NCBI GenBank assembly: GCA_964529445.1
Contig: CAZGWJ010000015.1
Coordinates: forward strand, 1 to 41,860
DNA: 41,860 bases
Source: CAZGWJ01 sp964529445
GTDB taxonomy: Bacteria; Oederibacteriota; Muellerivitia; Muellerivitales; Muellerivitaceae
Reading direction: 5' to 3'
The first letter of the stretch is position 1; each line of letters begins with the position of its first letter. Below, in pieces: positions 7,578 through 15,341 of the stretch. The notes under the pieces are model-generated. The model did not search any database and had not been told where the DNA came from. It saw only the letters and a program-made list of their open reading frames with translations. The position numbers and the translations under genes were made by a program.

Positions 7578-8318
7578 ATGCACTCCTTCGTCTTCATGAC
7601 ATCCGTGCAGTCCGTCCAGCTCACGGGCGTGCGGGCCTCGAACCTCGCCGAGTTCCATGACGGGCTGGAAAAGGTGGACGGTTCCTCCATCTACCACCAC
7701 ACCCACCGTTTCTACCGCACCCACTCGTACCTGGGCGCAACACCGCTTTCCGACTTCGCCTTCTGGGTGCGGGAAAACCTGCGGGAGGACGCCCTGGCCG
7801 AGGGCATCGCCTCCCTCGACCTGCGGGACTTCGACACGATCCGGGATCTCCGCAACGCGATCCTGGCCGTTCTGGCCCCCATGCGGGAGAACCCTTCCCG
7901 CTGGGAACGACGGGTCCCTCCGGGACTCGAGTTCCACTTCAGCCGGTCGGTGAGCCTCATCCTCCCCACCCACCAGCGGGCCCACAACCTCGAGGAATTC
8001 ATCCGGGCCGTCGAGCGGGTGGACACCTCCTGCCTTTATTACCACCTGATCGAGGCGCCGCTCCACCTCCAGGAAACGCGCCACTGGCGGAACGACTTTT
8101 CGGCCTGGCTGGGAGGGTCCCTCGGCCTCGACACCCTGGCGGAGTCGGTGGCGGCCATCGACCCCTACCGCCGCGACCTGGAGGGCTTGAGGGAGGACCT
8201 TTTGAACGTCCTGAGGCCGAGCCGCCTGCGCCGCATGATCGACAACATCCTGGCCCGCCAGGAGCCGGTCACGGGTGTCGTCTCCTCCTTCCTGCGGCGC
8301 TCGAAGGGCGGCGAATGA
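7578..8318 (+). CDS. duplicated-module protein, probably DUF5752
   Basis: A 246-residue soluble protein of unknown function that I believe belongs to DUF5752, a family I recall near trehalose and other glycosyltransferase genes. It consists of two related halves, about 1-100 and 115-215. Each has a NLxEFxxxxExVDxSxxYxH segment, then a short aromatic stretch, then FxxWxxxxLxxDxLAExxAxxD and a final helix with LRxxxLxVL. There is no signal peptide, membrane segment or obvious catalytic motif. It sits 10 bp after the MscS-like gene and 1 bp before treT, so it is probably made in step with them; a regulatory or scaffold role for the trehalose enzymes is a guess. Confidence 0.7.
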   Translation: MHSFVFMTSVQSVQLTGVRASNLAEFHDGLEKVDGSSIYHHTHRFYRTHSYLGATPLSDFAFWVRENLREDALAEGIASLDLRDFDTIRDLRNAILAVLAPMRENPSRWERRVPPGLEFHFSRSVSLILPTHQRAHNLEEFIRAVERVDTSCLYYHLIEAPLHLQETRHWRNDFSAWLGGSLGLDTLAESVAAIDPYRRDLEGLREDLLNVLRPSRLRRMIDNILARQEPVTGVVSSFLRRSKGGE

Positions 8319-8319
8319 C

Positions 8320-9561
8320 ATGCCCTCCCCCTTCACGTCCTACCGGCGCATCATCGGCCCCTCCGAGCACGACCTCATCGCGCGGATCGCGGAACACCTG
8401 AGGGGCCGGCCCGTGGTCATGGTGAACTCGACCCGCGACGGCGGCGGCGTGGCGGAGATCCTCCGCAACATGGTCCCCCTCATCAACGAGCTGGGCATCC
8501 CCCTCAACTGGGAGGTCATCGAGGGGCGCCCCGACTTCTACGCCATGACCAAGACGCTCCACAACGCCCTGCACGGGCGGGAGGAGCCCCTCACCGAAGG
8601 GATGCTCCGCGCCTTCGACGAGGTCACCGAGAGGAACGCGGACCTGCTCAAGGATGCCCTCGATCGGCCGCTGGTCTTCATCCACGACCCCCAGCCGGCC
8701 GGGCTCATCCGCCGACTGAGGAAGGAAGGCCAGAAATGGATCTTCCGGTGCCACGTGGATGTCTCCTCCCCCTACCCTCCAGCCTGGGAGTTTTTAAGGG
8801 GCGTGGTGGAAAGCTATGACGCCTCCGTTTTCTCGCATCCCAGCTTCGCCCAACGGATGCCCATGCCCCAGTTCCTTGTCTCGCCCTCGATCGATCCCCT
8901 GGCCGACAAGAACCGCCCCGTCTCCGACGATTTCATCCGGAAAACCCTGGAACGGTACCGGTTGGACCCGAAGCGCCCCCTCCTGACCCAGGTCTCCCGC
9001 TTCGACAAGCTGAAGGACCCCCTGGGCGTCATCCAGGCCTACCGGATGGTCAAGAAATCGCGCCCGGCCGTGCAACTGGTCCTGGCCGGGGGAGCGGCCT
9101 CCGACGACCCCGAATCGGTGCACATCCTGCCGGCCATCCAGGAAGCCGCCGGAAAGGATCCGGATATCCACGTGCTGGACCTGCCCCCCTTCTCCGACCT
9201 GGATATCAACGCGCTCCAGCGGGCCAGCACGGTGGTTCTGCAGAAGTCGTTGAAGGAGGGTTTCGCGCTCACCGTGACGGAGGCGCTCTGGAAGGAAAGA
9301 CCGGTGGTCGCCATGGCCGTCGGGGGGATTCCCCTCCAGGTCCTGGCAGGCAAGACGGGATACCTCGTGCATTCGGTGGAAGGCACCGCGGCGGCCATCC
9401 GGCGGATCCTCGACCATCCCGAGGAGGCGGCCGCCCTCGCGAAGAACGGCAAGGAGCACGTCCGGCAGAACTTCCTCATCACGCGCCACGTGAAGGAATA
9501 CCTGAGCTTGTTCCTCTGCGTCCTGAACCCCGGGAAAAGCATCATCGAACTGGGTCGCTGA
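8320..9561 (+). CDS. treT: trehalose synthase, glycosyltransferring (TreT-type GT4)
   Basis: A 413-residue GT-B glycosyltransferase. TreT enzymes reversibly make trehalose from a nucleotide-glucose and free glucose. Recognisable features are the N-terminal STRDGGGVAEIL loop, IHDPQPAGLI, FRCHVDVSSP, SIDPLADKN, VSRFDKLKDPLGVI and QKSLKEGFALTVTEALW, which carries the donor-binding E-x7-E pattern. The start at ATG 8320 follows the previous stop by 1 bp; an in-frame upstream ATG at 8275 would overlap the previous gene. The stop overlaps the next start (TGATG at 9559-9563). A second trehalose route in the same operon as otsAB is notable. A trehalose phosphorylase of the same family is the main alternative. 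Confidence 0.88.
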   Translation: MPSPFTSYRRIIGPSEHDLIARIAEHLRGRPVVMVNSTRDGGGVAEILRNMVPLINELGIPLNWEVIEGRPDFYAMTKTLHNALHGREEPLTEGMLRAFDEVTERNADLLKDALDRPLVFIHDPQPAGLIRRLRKEGQKWIFRCHVDVSSPYPPAWEFLRGVVESYDASVFSHPSFAQRMPMPQFLVSPSIDPLADKNRPVSDDFIRKTLERYRLDPKRPLLTQVSRFDKLKDPLGVIQAYRMVKKSRPAVQLVLAGGAASDDPESVHILPAIQEAAGKDPDIHVLDLPPFSDLDINALQRASTVVLQKSLKEGFALTVTEALWKERPVVAMAVGGIPLQVLAGKTGYLVHSVEGTAAAIRRILDHPEEAAALAKNGKEHVRQNFLITRHVKEYLSLFLCVLNPGKSIIELGR

Positions 9562-10910
9562 TGCCTCCCCCCCCGGGTGACGTTTCCTCCGTCCCGCGGT
9601 ATCCCCACCCTATCCGTCGCTGGTTCCGCCACACCTTCCGACGCCTCCGGGGCGCCGCCAACCTACAGGCCATCCTTCTCTGGGCGGCCGCGTTCATGAC
9701 CGGCATCGTCGCGGTCTTTTATACCCGGTTGTTCAACCTCTTCGAATCCTTCTTCCGGGCCTGGCGCGACATCCACCCCTGGCTCTTGTGGGGCTGGACC
9801 CCGCTCTGTTTCGCCCTCGCCTGGTACACCGTCTGGAGATGGGCGCCCGCAGCGGGCGGCAGCGGCATCCCGCAGGTCCTGGCGGCCAACGAAGCGGATC
9901 CGAAAAGGCACGGTTCCTTGATCGACCGTTTCCTTTCCTTGAGAGTCCTGGCGGTCAAGATCGCCAGCTCCCTTCTATGCCTGGCAGGGGGAGGGGCCAT
10001 CGGCCGGGAAGGACCCACCCTGCAGATCGGCGCCATCATCCATCACACTTTTGGTCGCTGGAGTCGACGCTATTTCACGGAAGTGCGGCAGGGGGTCTGG
10101 ATCGTGGCCGGCGCTTCCGCCGGTCTGGCCGCTGCGTTCAACACGCCTTTGGGGGGGATCGTCTTCGCCATCGAGGAACTGCGCCTTTCCTCGTTCCATC
10201 GCTTTCGAACCGTCCTCTTGAGTTCCATCATTGTCGGCGGCCTGGTATCCCAATGGCTGAACGGCCCTTATCTCTACCTGGGCATGCCAGCTATCGGTGC
10301 CCATGGTTTTACCGTGCTTCCCCTGGCCATCCTGACGGGCGTCGTTTGCGGAGTGGCGGGCGCCCTTTTCGGGTGGATCCTGCAAGTGCTGACGAGGCGT
10401 CGCCTCTCCGGCCGAGGAGTCAAAAAAGGCCTCTCATGGGCGCTGATCTGCGGCTTGTCCGTCGCCCTGCTGGGAACCCTGGATCCCCAAGCCAACGGAT
10501 CGGGGACCGACCTGATCAACCGTCTTCTGTTCCATGGGGCCCATGCCGACCTGGGACTGGCCGCCCTGCGCTTCTCCTCGACGATCCTCACCTATCTGTC
10601 CGGGGTGGCTGGCGGCATCTTTGCGCCCAGCCTGACCATCGGGGCGACGTTGGGATCCTGGATCGGAATCCTGTTCCACGGAACGTCGACAAACCTCATG
10701 ATCCTTCTCGGCATGATCGCCTTCTTGACGGGTGTCACCCGAACACCCTTCACGGCGTTCGTCCTCGTCCTGGAGATGACGGACCGTCATTCCGCGATCT
10801 TCCCCATGATGCTGGCGGCCGTGGCCGCCGACTTGGCGGCTCGATTCATCCAACCGCGTTCCTTCTACGAGAACATGAAGGACTATTACCTGGAGAACCC
10901 GGAACGCTGA
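9561..10910 (+). CDS. ClC-family chloride channel or Cl-/H+ antiporter
   Basis: A 449-residue ClC protein of the inner membrane with the three selectivity segments: GSGIP at 100-104, GREGP at 148-152 and GGIFAPS at about 350. E150 corresponds to the gating glutamate of E. coli ClcA (E148), and the second glutamate in FAIEEL (about E206) aligns with the proton glutamate E203. That pattern favours proton-coupled exchange over a passive channel. No CBS domains follow. The start overlaps the treT stop by one base, placing it last in the trehalose operon, where chloride movement would fit osmotic or acid stress. It converges on the MFS gene with a 6-bp gap and no clear terminator. Confidence 0.92.
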   Translation: MPPPPGDVSSVPRYPHPIRRWFRHTFRRLRGAANLQAILLWAAAFMTGIVAVFYTRLFNLFESFFRAWRDIHPWLLWGWTPLCFALAWYTVWRWAPAAGGSGIPQVLAANEADPKRHGSLIDRFLSLRVLAVKIASSLLCLAGGGAIGREGPTLQIGAIIHHTFGRWSRRYFTEVRQGVWIVAGASAGLAAAFNTPLGGIVFAIEELRLSSFHRFRTVLLSSIIVGGLVSQWLNGPYLYLGMPAIGAHGFTVLPLAILTGVVCGVAGALFGWILQVLTRRRLSGRGVKKGLSWALICGLSVALLGTLDPQANGSGTDLINRLLFHGAHADLGLAALRFSSTILTYLSGVAGGIFAPSLTIGATLGSWIGILFHGTSTNLMILLGMIAFLTGVTRTPFTAFVLVLEMTDRHSAIFPMMLAAVAADLAARFIQPRSFYENMKDYYLENPER

Positions 10911-10916
10911 GAAGCT

Positions 10917-12146
10917 TCATGGACCGGGGCCGAACACCCGGTCGAACGTCCGGTCCCGCCAGGTCCAGATCATCCCCACCAGGCAGAAGAATCCCGAGGC
11001 GGCGAAACCGGCCCCGTACCCCCACCGTCCGATCACCCAGGACCACAGGAGCGGCACCCCGAAGGAGAAGGGCGCCATCGCGCTGTTCAGGAACCCGGTG
11101 AGGAAGGTGTTGCGCTTCTCCCCCGCCGCCCGCAGGACGACCACCATCATCACCACGAAGAGACTGCCTCCGAACCCCCCGGCGAAGAACGGTACGGCAT
11201 GCCAGGGGCCGGGCGGCAGGAACGCCGCGCCCAGGAGGCAGACCGCGACCGCGCCGAAAGCGGTCTGGACCGCGAAACGCGGACCCTTGAGGTCGCACAA
11301 GTGCCCCAGCATGAAGGTGCCCGCCATGGCCCCTGCCGACAGGGCGGGGGTGAAGAGCATGAACCAGCGTTTGTCGATGGTCAGGACCTCCTTCACGTAG
11401 ACCGTGAGGAAGTTGCCGATCGCCCCCGCCATCATTCCCACCACCGTGATGAAGGCGACGGCCTTCAGGGGTTCGTGGGCCGCCCATTCCCGGGCCCGCG
11501 CCGCCAGGTAGGCCCCCAACTTCCTTTCCCGGGACGGATGAGGCGGCCCGGTGAGGGGCCGCATGCGGGACATCACGAGAAGGCTTGCCGTCAGGAACGG
11601 AAGAGTGGTCGCCGAGACCAGCAGGTACCCCCAGGAAAGCCCTCCCTTGACCGCCCAGGCCGAGGCCACGAAACCCGCCAGCATCCCCACCCCGTTCGAG
11701 AAGAAGAAACACGTCCCGAAGAAACGCCCTCGCACGGGCGCCGGGATCGATCGGGCCATGGCCGACATCCAATGCGGGACCACCAGGCCCATCCCGAGGA
11801 AGAAGAGGAAGGATCCTCCCACGAACAACCCCCGCCGGAGGGCGGCCGCACCGGGCAGAAGGAACGCCGCCGCCATGACGAGGGGCCCCGAGAGCGCGAT
11901 CCCGTTCAGGAGCGCGGTCCTTCTCGGCTCGGTGTAGCGGGGCGGGAACAGGTAGGCCGCGAACACCTGGGGTGCGTTCATGCCGAAATAAAGGAGTCCG
12001 GGCAATACGCCGGCCCAGGCGTGGGAGCCGCCCAGGTCCAGCCAGGCGAGCGGCAGGATGGTATAGGGCTGGATCAGCCCGAACCCGAAACCCCAGAGTG
12101 TCTCGTGGGTGACGCCGAGGAGGAAGTTCTTGCGGGCCTGTTCCAT
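10917..12146 (-). CDS. MFS transporter
   Basis: A 409-residue inner-membrane protein with about 12 predicted helices and a central cytoplasmic loop near 200-220 (basic, SRERK). A charged loop with PAPVRGRFFG (about 137-146) matches the cytoplasmic loops usual in the major facilitator superfamily. Nothing visible identifies the substrate; drug, sugar and metabolite exporters all remain possible. There is no Shine-Dalgarno sequence before ATG 12146. It lies 43 bp after a lipoprotein gene in the same direction and could be co-transcribed with it. Confidence 0.8.
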   Translation of the reverse strand: MEQARKNFLLGVTHETLWGFGFGLIQPYTILPLAWLDLGGSHAWAGVLPGLLYFGMNAPQVFAAYLFPPRYTEPRRTALLNGIALSGPLVMAAAFLLPGAAALRRGLFVGGSFLFFLGMGLVVPHWMSAMARSIPAPVRGRFFGTCFFFSNGVGMLAGFVASAWAVKGGLSWGYLLVSATTLPFLTASLLVMSRMRPLTGPPHPSRERKLGAYLAARAREWAAHEPLKAVAFITVVGMMAGAIGNFLTVYVKEVLTIDKRWFMLFTPALSAGAMAGTFMLGHLCDLKGPRFAVQTAFGAVAVCLLGAAFLPPGPWHAVPFFAGGFGGSLFVVMMVVVLRAAGEKRNTFLTGFLNSAMAPFSFGVPLLWSWVIGRWGYGAGFAASGFFCLVGMIWTWRDRTFDRVFGPGP

Positions 12147-12189
12147 GGGAGGGATGAGGATACCACCAGCCGGGAAAAAGAAAAGACCG

Positions 12190-14391
12190 TCAATGTCCCG
12201 TCAAGAGCAGACGGTAGCACCCCGTCCCGACGTTCCCCGTCACCTCGGCGTAATAAAGCGCCCCCGGCACGGGCGTGAAGAAGCCCGACTCCACGGGATC
12301 CGATCCCGAAAGGAGAAGGACGGGTGTGCCCCCGGAATCCCGAAGGGTCACGTCGAAATCGTTGCTTCCCAGCCCGTCATCATAGGCGTCGAGGATGACG
12401 GAGACCCCGATGCCTGCACCCTGGGGCACGAAGGAATAGAAGTCGCCCCCGTCCCCCAAGGCCGGATCGAGGCGACCCTGCGCGGCCAGATGACCGCCTG
12501 CCGTCAGGTTCCCCAGGTCGTCCGCGTCCCAGGCATCGTCGTTGGGCTCGGATTCGTCCGCCACTTCCGCCCCCGGAAGGATCCCGGAGGAAACGCAGGC
12601 GTAGCGCGCGACCGGCGCGATCCGCAGGCGGTAGGGCGCCGTCCCGGCGTAGACCGCCACGGTGTACGTAGCGCCGGGGGATGCGACGAAGGGGGCCGAG
12701 AGCAGGGGTCCCAGGCCCCCGTCTCCCGTGACGAAGTCCAGGGATTCGTCGAGAACCGATAGGTACAGGTTGGAGGACGAACCGTCCCCGTAGCAGTCCG
12801 CGGTCACCTGGTATTCCACGAACTCCCCGCAGGGCACGTGGAACCGGTAATAATCCTCGGGATCGCCGTCGGCATCGATCGTGCCCGTCCGGACCGAGTC
12901 GGACTCGACGAACTCACCCAGGTCGGTCGCCAGGGCGGGTGAGTTGTTGGGCTCCTGCTCGGGCCAGGCCGCGTTGTCCGGGGTTACGACGCAGACCGGA
13001 GGACCCTCCTCCTGCCCGAAGCCCAGGATATAGGGCCCCTCGCAGGCCTCGTAATTCCCGTAACCGTCCACGATCAGGTAGTACGTGCCAGGACCCAGGG
13101 TCCTCACGATGCGGGAAAGGTGCGAGCAACCGTCGTCGTTGTATTGGATGTTGGTGCCCGGGTCGTTGCAGGCCCCCCGCAGGTACAGGATGGAATCCCA
13201 CTCGGGGTGGGACGAGAGGGTGGGGCACAGGGAAAGCGTGACCGTTCGGGAGGATTCCAGGTGGAAGACGAAGAGCGCGTCGCCGCTCAAGGCCCCGCTC
13301 ATGCCGGGTTCCCACGCAAAGAGATTGGGCCGTCCCACGGTCGTGCCGGTCACCGGAACCCCCAGCAGGAGATTCGAGGTGATGTCCCCCACGAGGGCCG
13401 GGGCGCAGGCCGCCGGGACGGTATGGGTGACGGTGGGGGTGTCGGTCGTCGGGGGCGTGTCGGTAGGGCTCGGCGTGGGGGTCGGCGAGAAGGTGTCCGT
13501 CGTGGTCGGGATCGGCCCCGTCGGGGTGTCGGTGAAGGACGGCGTGGGCGTGCGGGTGGGCGTGGCCGAATGGGTGGAGGTCCGGGTCGCCGTGAACGTC
13601 CGCGTGGCGGTGGGCGTGAAGGTCGGCGTCTCGGTGAAGTAGGTGCCTGTGGGAGTTGGAGACTCCGTCGGGGTCTCCGTCTCGGTCAGGGTGAAGGTGG
13701 GAGTCGGCGTCCCCGACGGGGTCCACGTTTCCGTGAAAGTGTCCGTCTCGGTCGGCGTGTCGGTCGGCGTCGGGGTGGGCGACTGGTACGTCCTCAGGGT
13801 CAGGAGGTAGGGGCCCGACAAGGGAACCTGGGAACCCCAGCCGTCCACGACGAGATGATAGGTGCCGGCGGCCAGCGTCACCACCATCCTTGAGAGATTC
13901 GTGCCGCAGCCGTCGTCGTCGAAGGCGATGCTGGGCGTGGCGTTGCAATCCGCGCCCCGCAGGTAGAGGAACGAGTCCCACGGGCTCCCTCCGCAGAGGG
14001 AAACCTCCAGCGTGGCGGGGGCCGACAGCGTGAAGCGGTAGAGGTCATCGGGAGAGACCGTGATGTTGCCCTCCGCGAAACGGTTCGGCTTGCCCGTGGT
14101 ATCCCCCGTGACGGGCGCGCCGTCGATGTTCGCGGTGACATCCGTGGCGAGGAGCGCACACTCCGCGGTGGGCCAGGGCGTCAGGGTGGGCGTGGGGGAT
14201 TGCGTGACGGTTTCCGTGAAGGTCGGCGTATCCCAGCTTCCTGTGGGCGTCGGCGTAGGAGTGAAGGACGGGGTGAAGGTCGCCGGCACGGGCGGGACCG
14301 GGCTGATCAGGTTGCGATTGTTCCGGCAGGCCAGGGGGAACAGAAGAAACGAAAGGACCAGGAAGGTTCCCAGGGATCTCTTCACGGACAT
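12190..14391 (-). CDS. large lipoprotein with Thr/Pro linker and PPC-like repeats
   Basis: A 733-residue exported protein. The signal peptide ends in LLFPLAC with C22 as the lipid-modified residue; the next residue is Arg, so outer-membrane sorting is plausible. A short Thr/Pro stretch leads to a beta-rich module (about 80-205) with DDGCG and TYHLVVDGWG, resembling bacterial pre-peptidase C-terminal (PPC) domains. Then comes a mucin-like linker of over 100 residues made of TPT, TDT and TET units, a second such module (about 330-460, again DDGC and TYYLIVDGYG), and two further PPC-like units introduced by EPNN and EPND. No enzyme domain is visible. It shares its design with two other exported proteins nearby, suggesting a common cell-surface role. 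Function unknown. Confidence 0.85.
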   Translation of the reverse strand: MSVKRSLGTFLVLSFLLFPLACRNNRNLISPVPPVPATFTPSFTPTPTPTGSWDTPTFTETVTQSPTPTLTPWPTAECALLATDVTANIDGAPVTGDTTGKPNRFAEGNITVSPDDLYRFTLSAPATLEVSLCGGSPWDSFLYLRGADCNATPSIAFDDDGCGTNLSRMVVTLAAGTYHLVVDGWGSQVPLSGPYLLTLRTYQSPTPTPTDTPTETDTFTETWTPSGTPTPTFTLTETETPTESPTPTGTYFTETPTFTPTATRTFTATRTSTHSATPTRTPTPSFTDTPTGPIPTTTDTFSPTPTPSPTDTPPTTDTPTVTHTVPAACAPALVGDITSNLLLGVPVTGTTVGRPNLFAWEPGMSGALSGDALFVFHLESSRTVTLSLCPTLSSHPEWDSILYLRGACNDPGTNIQYNDDGCSHLSRIVRTLGPGTYYLIVDGYGNYEACEGPYILGFGQEEGPPVCVVTPDNAAWPEQEPNNSPALATDLGEFVESDSVRTGTIDADGDPEDYYRFHVPCGEFVEYQVTADCYGDGSSSNLYLSVLDESLDFVTGDGGLGPLLSAPFVASPGATYTVAVYAGTAPYRLRIAPVARYACVSSGILPGAEVADESEPNDDAWDADDLGNLTAGGHLAAQGRLDPALGDGGDFYSFVPQGAGIGVSVILDAYDDGLGSNDFDVTLRDSGGTPVLLLSGSDPVESGFFTPVPGALYYAEVTGNVGTGCYRLLLTGH

Positions 14392-14478
14392 TCACTCCGC
14401 CTGACGTTCAATGAATATATGCAGGAAGTATATAACGCGGGCCGCTGCCGGGGGGCATGATTCATGGCGGTCAACCCG

Positions 14479-14537
14479 TCATTTCCGCCAGTTTTTACAA
14501 CGCTTCTGGACGGCTTTGTAGTTGGCGGGCGTGTCGA
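14479..14537 (-). pseudogene. relic of the 3' end of a paralogue of the HExxH gene
   Basis: About 51 bp (14487-14537) match the last codons of the adjacent gene (14627-14677) with five differences. Read on the minus strand they encode DTPANYKAVQKRCKNW, identical to the neighbour's tail, followed by RK and a stop at 14481-14479. The four coding differences within that stretch are synonymous third-base changes (GTA/GTC, CAA/CAG, TGC/TGT, AAG/AAA), as expected if this copy once made a protein. No upstream part of the paralogue remains in frame. Only the tail survives. Confidence 0.75.
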
Positions 14538-14580
14538 GGACCATGGCCTTGCCAAATATGCTTCCATCCCCAGGGGCCTC

Positions 14581-14609
14581 GCACCCGGTCCGCGCAGCGG
14601 AGCGGGTGC
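14581..14609 (-). terminator. hairpin after the HExxH gene
   Basis: GCACCCG (14581-14587) pairs with CGGGTGC (14603-14609), and CCGC pairs with GCGG inside, 10 bp beyond the stop codon of the HExxH gene. There is no clear T-run, so termination is uncertain. Confidence 0.45.
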
Positions 14610-14618
14610 CGATCCTCC

Positions 14619-15299
14619 TCACCGTTTCCAGTTCTTGCAACGCTTTTGTACGGCTTTGTAGTTGGCGGGCGTGTCGATCCTCGCCTGCGCCCGGACGAGC
14701 TCGGCGTTGAACCGGTCGTAGAGGGGTGTCGTGATGCCCTTCACCTGGCGATCCACCTGCACCTGGGCTTGCGCCGGATCCCGCACATGGAGCGGATTTT
14801 TCCTCGTGGGAAGCCGCCCCGGCGCCGCGAGGGCCTCCCTCAAGCGCCGTTTGTACTCGCGATAGGTCGCGGCGTGAATGCCCACATGTTCCATCTCGTG
14901 CTTCAGGATCTGGTTGTACTCGCAGGTGCCCTTCCGGTAGTCGCTGGCCACGTACACGTCGAGCCGGGTGTATCCGAATTCCACCTGCAGTTTCGTGATA
15001 TAGGCGCGGTAAGGCGCCCCCGGCTTGTCCTGCTCCAGGCCCAACTCGTAGCGCGTGTTGAGGACGTGTTCGGAGACCGTAAGGCCGGGATTGTGCCAGC
15101 CCGGCGGCTCCTTCCCCGTCCGGATGGCCTCGATCTGGGCCGTGGTCCTGTCATGAAGGATCTTCGGCCCCGGGAAGGAACCCGTGATCTCGACGAGGCG
15201 ATTCGCGGCCTCAGGCGCTTTTTTCTTCGCCGGGGACTTGGCGGGTGCCGCGCCCAGGAGGATCAGGACGGGCAGGAGCATCGGGAGGAACCTTTTCAT
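14619..15299 (-). CDS. secreted putative zinc metalloprotease-like protein (HExxHxxxH)
   Basis: A 226-residue protein with a signal peptide (about 1-20, hydrophobic core then APA) and a basic linker KSPAKKKAP. HEMEHVGIH at 134-142 supplies an HExxHxxxH pattern (H134, E135, H138, possible third ligand H142), typical of zinc-dependent peptidases. Upstream are regularly spaced aromatic and charged residues (YELGLEQ, LQVEFGYTRLDVYV), and a possible disulfide partner C126 next to C222. I do not recognise a named family. The start is ATG 15299. The three neighbours in this block are exported proteins, so it acts in the periplasm or outside. A partial copy of its 3' end follows downstream. Confidence 0.65.
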   Translation of the reverse strand: MKRFLPMLLPVLILLGAAPAKSPAKKKAPEAANRLVEITGSFPGPKILHDRTTAQIEAIRTGKEPPGWHNPGLTVSEHVLNTRYELGLEQDKPGAPYRAYITKLQVEFGYTRLDVYVASDYRKGTCEYNQILKHEMEHVGIHAATYREYKRRLREALAAPGRLPTRKNPLHVRDPAQAQVQVDRQVKGITTPLYDRFNAELVRAQARIDTPANYKAVQKRCKNWKR

Positions 15300-15341
15300 G
15301 GCCCCATCTTCCCCGAAGCCCGTCGCCAAAACAAGCCCCGG

